A model generated the notes under the pieces. It was given only the letters and a program-made list of their open reading frames with translations. It searched no databases and had not been told where the DNA came from. Below are positions 63,611 to 64,000 of a DNA stretch of 64,000 nucleotides, piece by piece. Origin of the DNA: Dimorphilus gyrociliatus (lineage: Eukaryota; Annelida; Polychaeta; Dinophilidae); NCBI GenBank assembly GCA_904063045.1, contig CAJFCJ010000012.1, forward strand, positions 2,108,001 to 2,172,000, in the 5' to 3' direction. Position numbers and translations under genes: made by a program. Each line of letters opens with the position of its first letter. Position 1 is the first letter of the stretch.

Positions 63611-64000
63611 CTAAAAATGTACATCTTGAACACGATTTTTAATGCAACAACAACAGCAACAGCTTCTAAAGTGATTACGGAAGGCAGTTTTGAATTCTTT
63701 CATTCTTCCAACGTAAAATAAGATATTAACGGCAGTATTTGAATGTGCAATAATACGACAAGTAGCCCTGATTTATGAAAGGAAAGAGAATGATAAAAAG
63801 AAATGTATAAAAAGTATAAAAAGATGTTTTTAAGGGTTTTCTCCTTTTATGCAAATAAATGACAATCTATGAATTAATTATTATAGCTTTGCTACAATGA
63901 TATGAATACCTATAATATATTCAGAGAATAAACATAGATACATAAACATGCTGATATTTCTTAAATAAATGGTGTAAATTACTAACCTTATATAAGCGTT
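63611..64000 (-). CDS. Tandem paralogue of orphan GPCR, C-terminal end, partial
   Basis: Two exons are visible, 64000-63987 (partial, ending NAYIR) and 63767-63611. The last exon is 157 bp, exactly the length of the neighbour's last exon, with the same phase, and reads ATCRIIAHSNTAVNILFY, then VGRMKEFK, against ATCRLLLHSNTAVNVFIY in the neighbour. NPxxY is NIxxY here. The cytoplasmic tail has six consecutive cysteines (RSCCCCCCIK), likely palmitoylated. The gene continues past the right edge. Confidence 0.85.

Overview
This is nuclear DNA from a small-genome animal, most likely an annelid. Genes have several exons joined by GT-AG introns, many only 58-130 bp long. Intergenic DNA is very AT-rich and full of (TA)n, (GA)n and (CT)n tracts. 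The best taxonomic clue is a GGNG-type myoactive peptide precursor at 51532-49727 (minus), a family I know from earthworms, leeches and other lophotrochozoans. The compact introns would suit a meiofaunal worm such as Dimorphilus, but that is inference. I built the gene models by hand from splice sites, reading phase and family similarity; exon phases are mutually consistent in every model.

Layout, left to right. 1-236 (minus): first exon of an AP-1/AP-2 beta adaptin. 869-2168 (plus): an unrecognised secreted protein, head-to-head with it. 3938-9658 (plus): RFX4-type transcription factor. 10957-10020 (minus): caspase-like protein whose catalytic His is Tyr. 13019-17627 (plus): divergent G-alpha-s-like subunit. 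17914-19443 (plus): unrecognised protein ending in the prenylation-type CCLL. 20412-25115 (plus): 15-exon single-pass receptor-like protein. 29547-25708 (minus): APCDD1 Wnt inhibitor. 38772-30677 (minus): NACHT and WD-repeat protein of the NWD2 type. 45142-43139 (minus): biogenic-amine GPCR. 51532-49727 (minus): GGNG peptide precursor. 59599-57478 (minus): DYRK1A/minibrain kinase, with a promoter-like region near 61.0-61.25 kb. 63345-61668 (minus): orphan class A GPCR, with the end of a tandem paralogue at 64000-63611.

The genes are not an operon or a physical system. Several act in signalling (two aminergic or orphan receptors plus a tandem copy, a G-alpha, a neuropeptide, a Wnt antagonist, DYRK), which suits a neural or sensory flavour but may be chance.

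Two short sequences recur far more than base composition would predict. One is an 11-bp palindrome, TATACWGTATA, found 17 times exactly. The other is a CTCF-like core, AGRTGGCG, found at nine sites mostly near gene ends. Two stretches, 45.3-49.7 kb and 51.6-57.4 kb, hold no coding sequence I can support, which is unusual next to the tightly packed first 45 kb.
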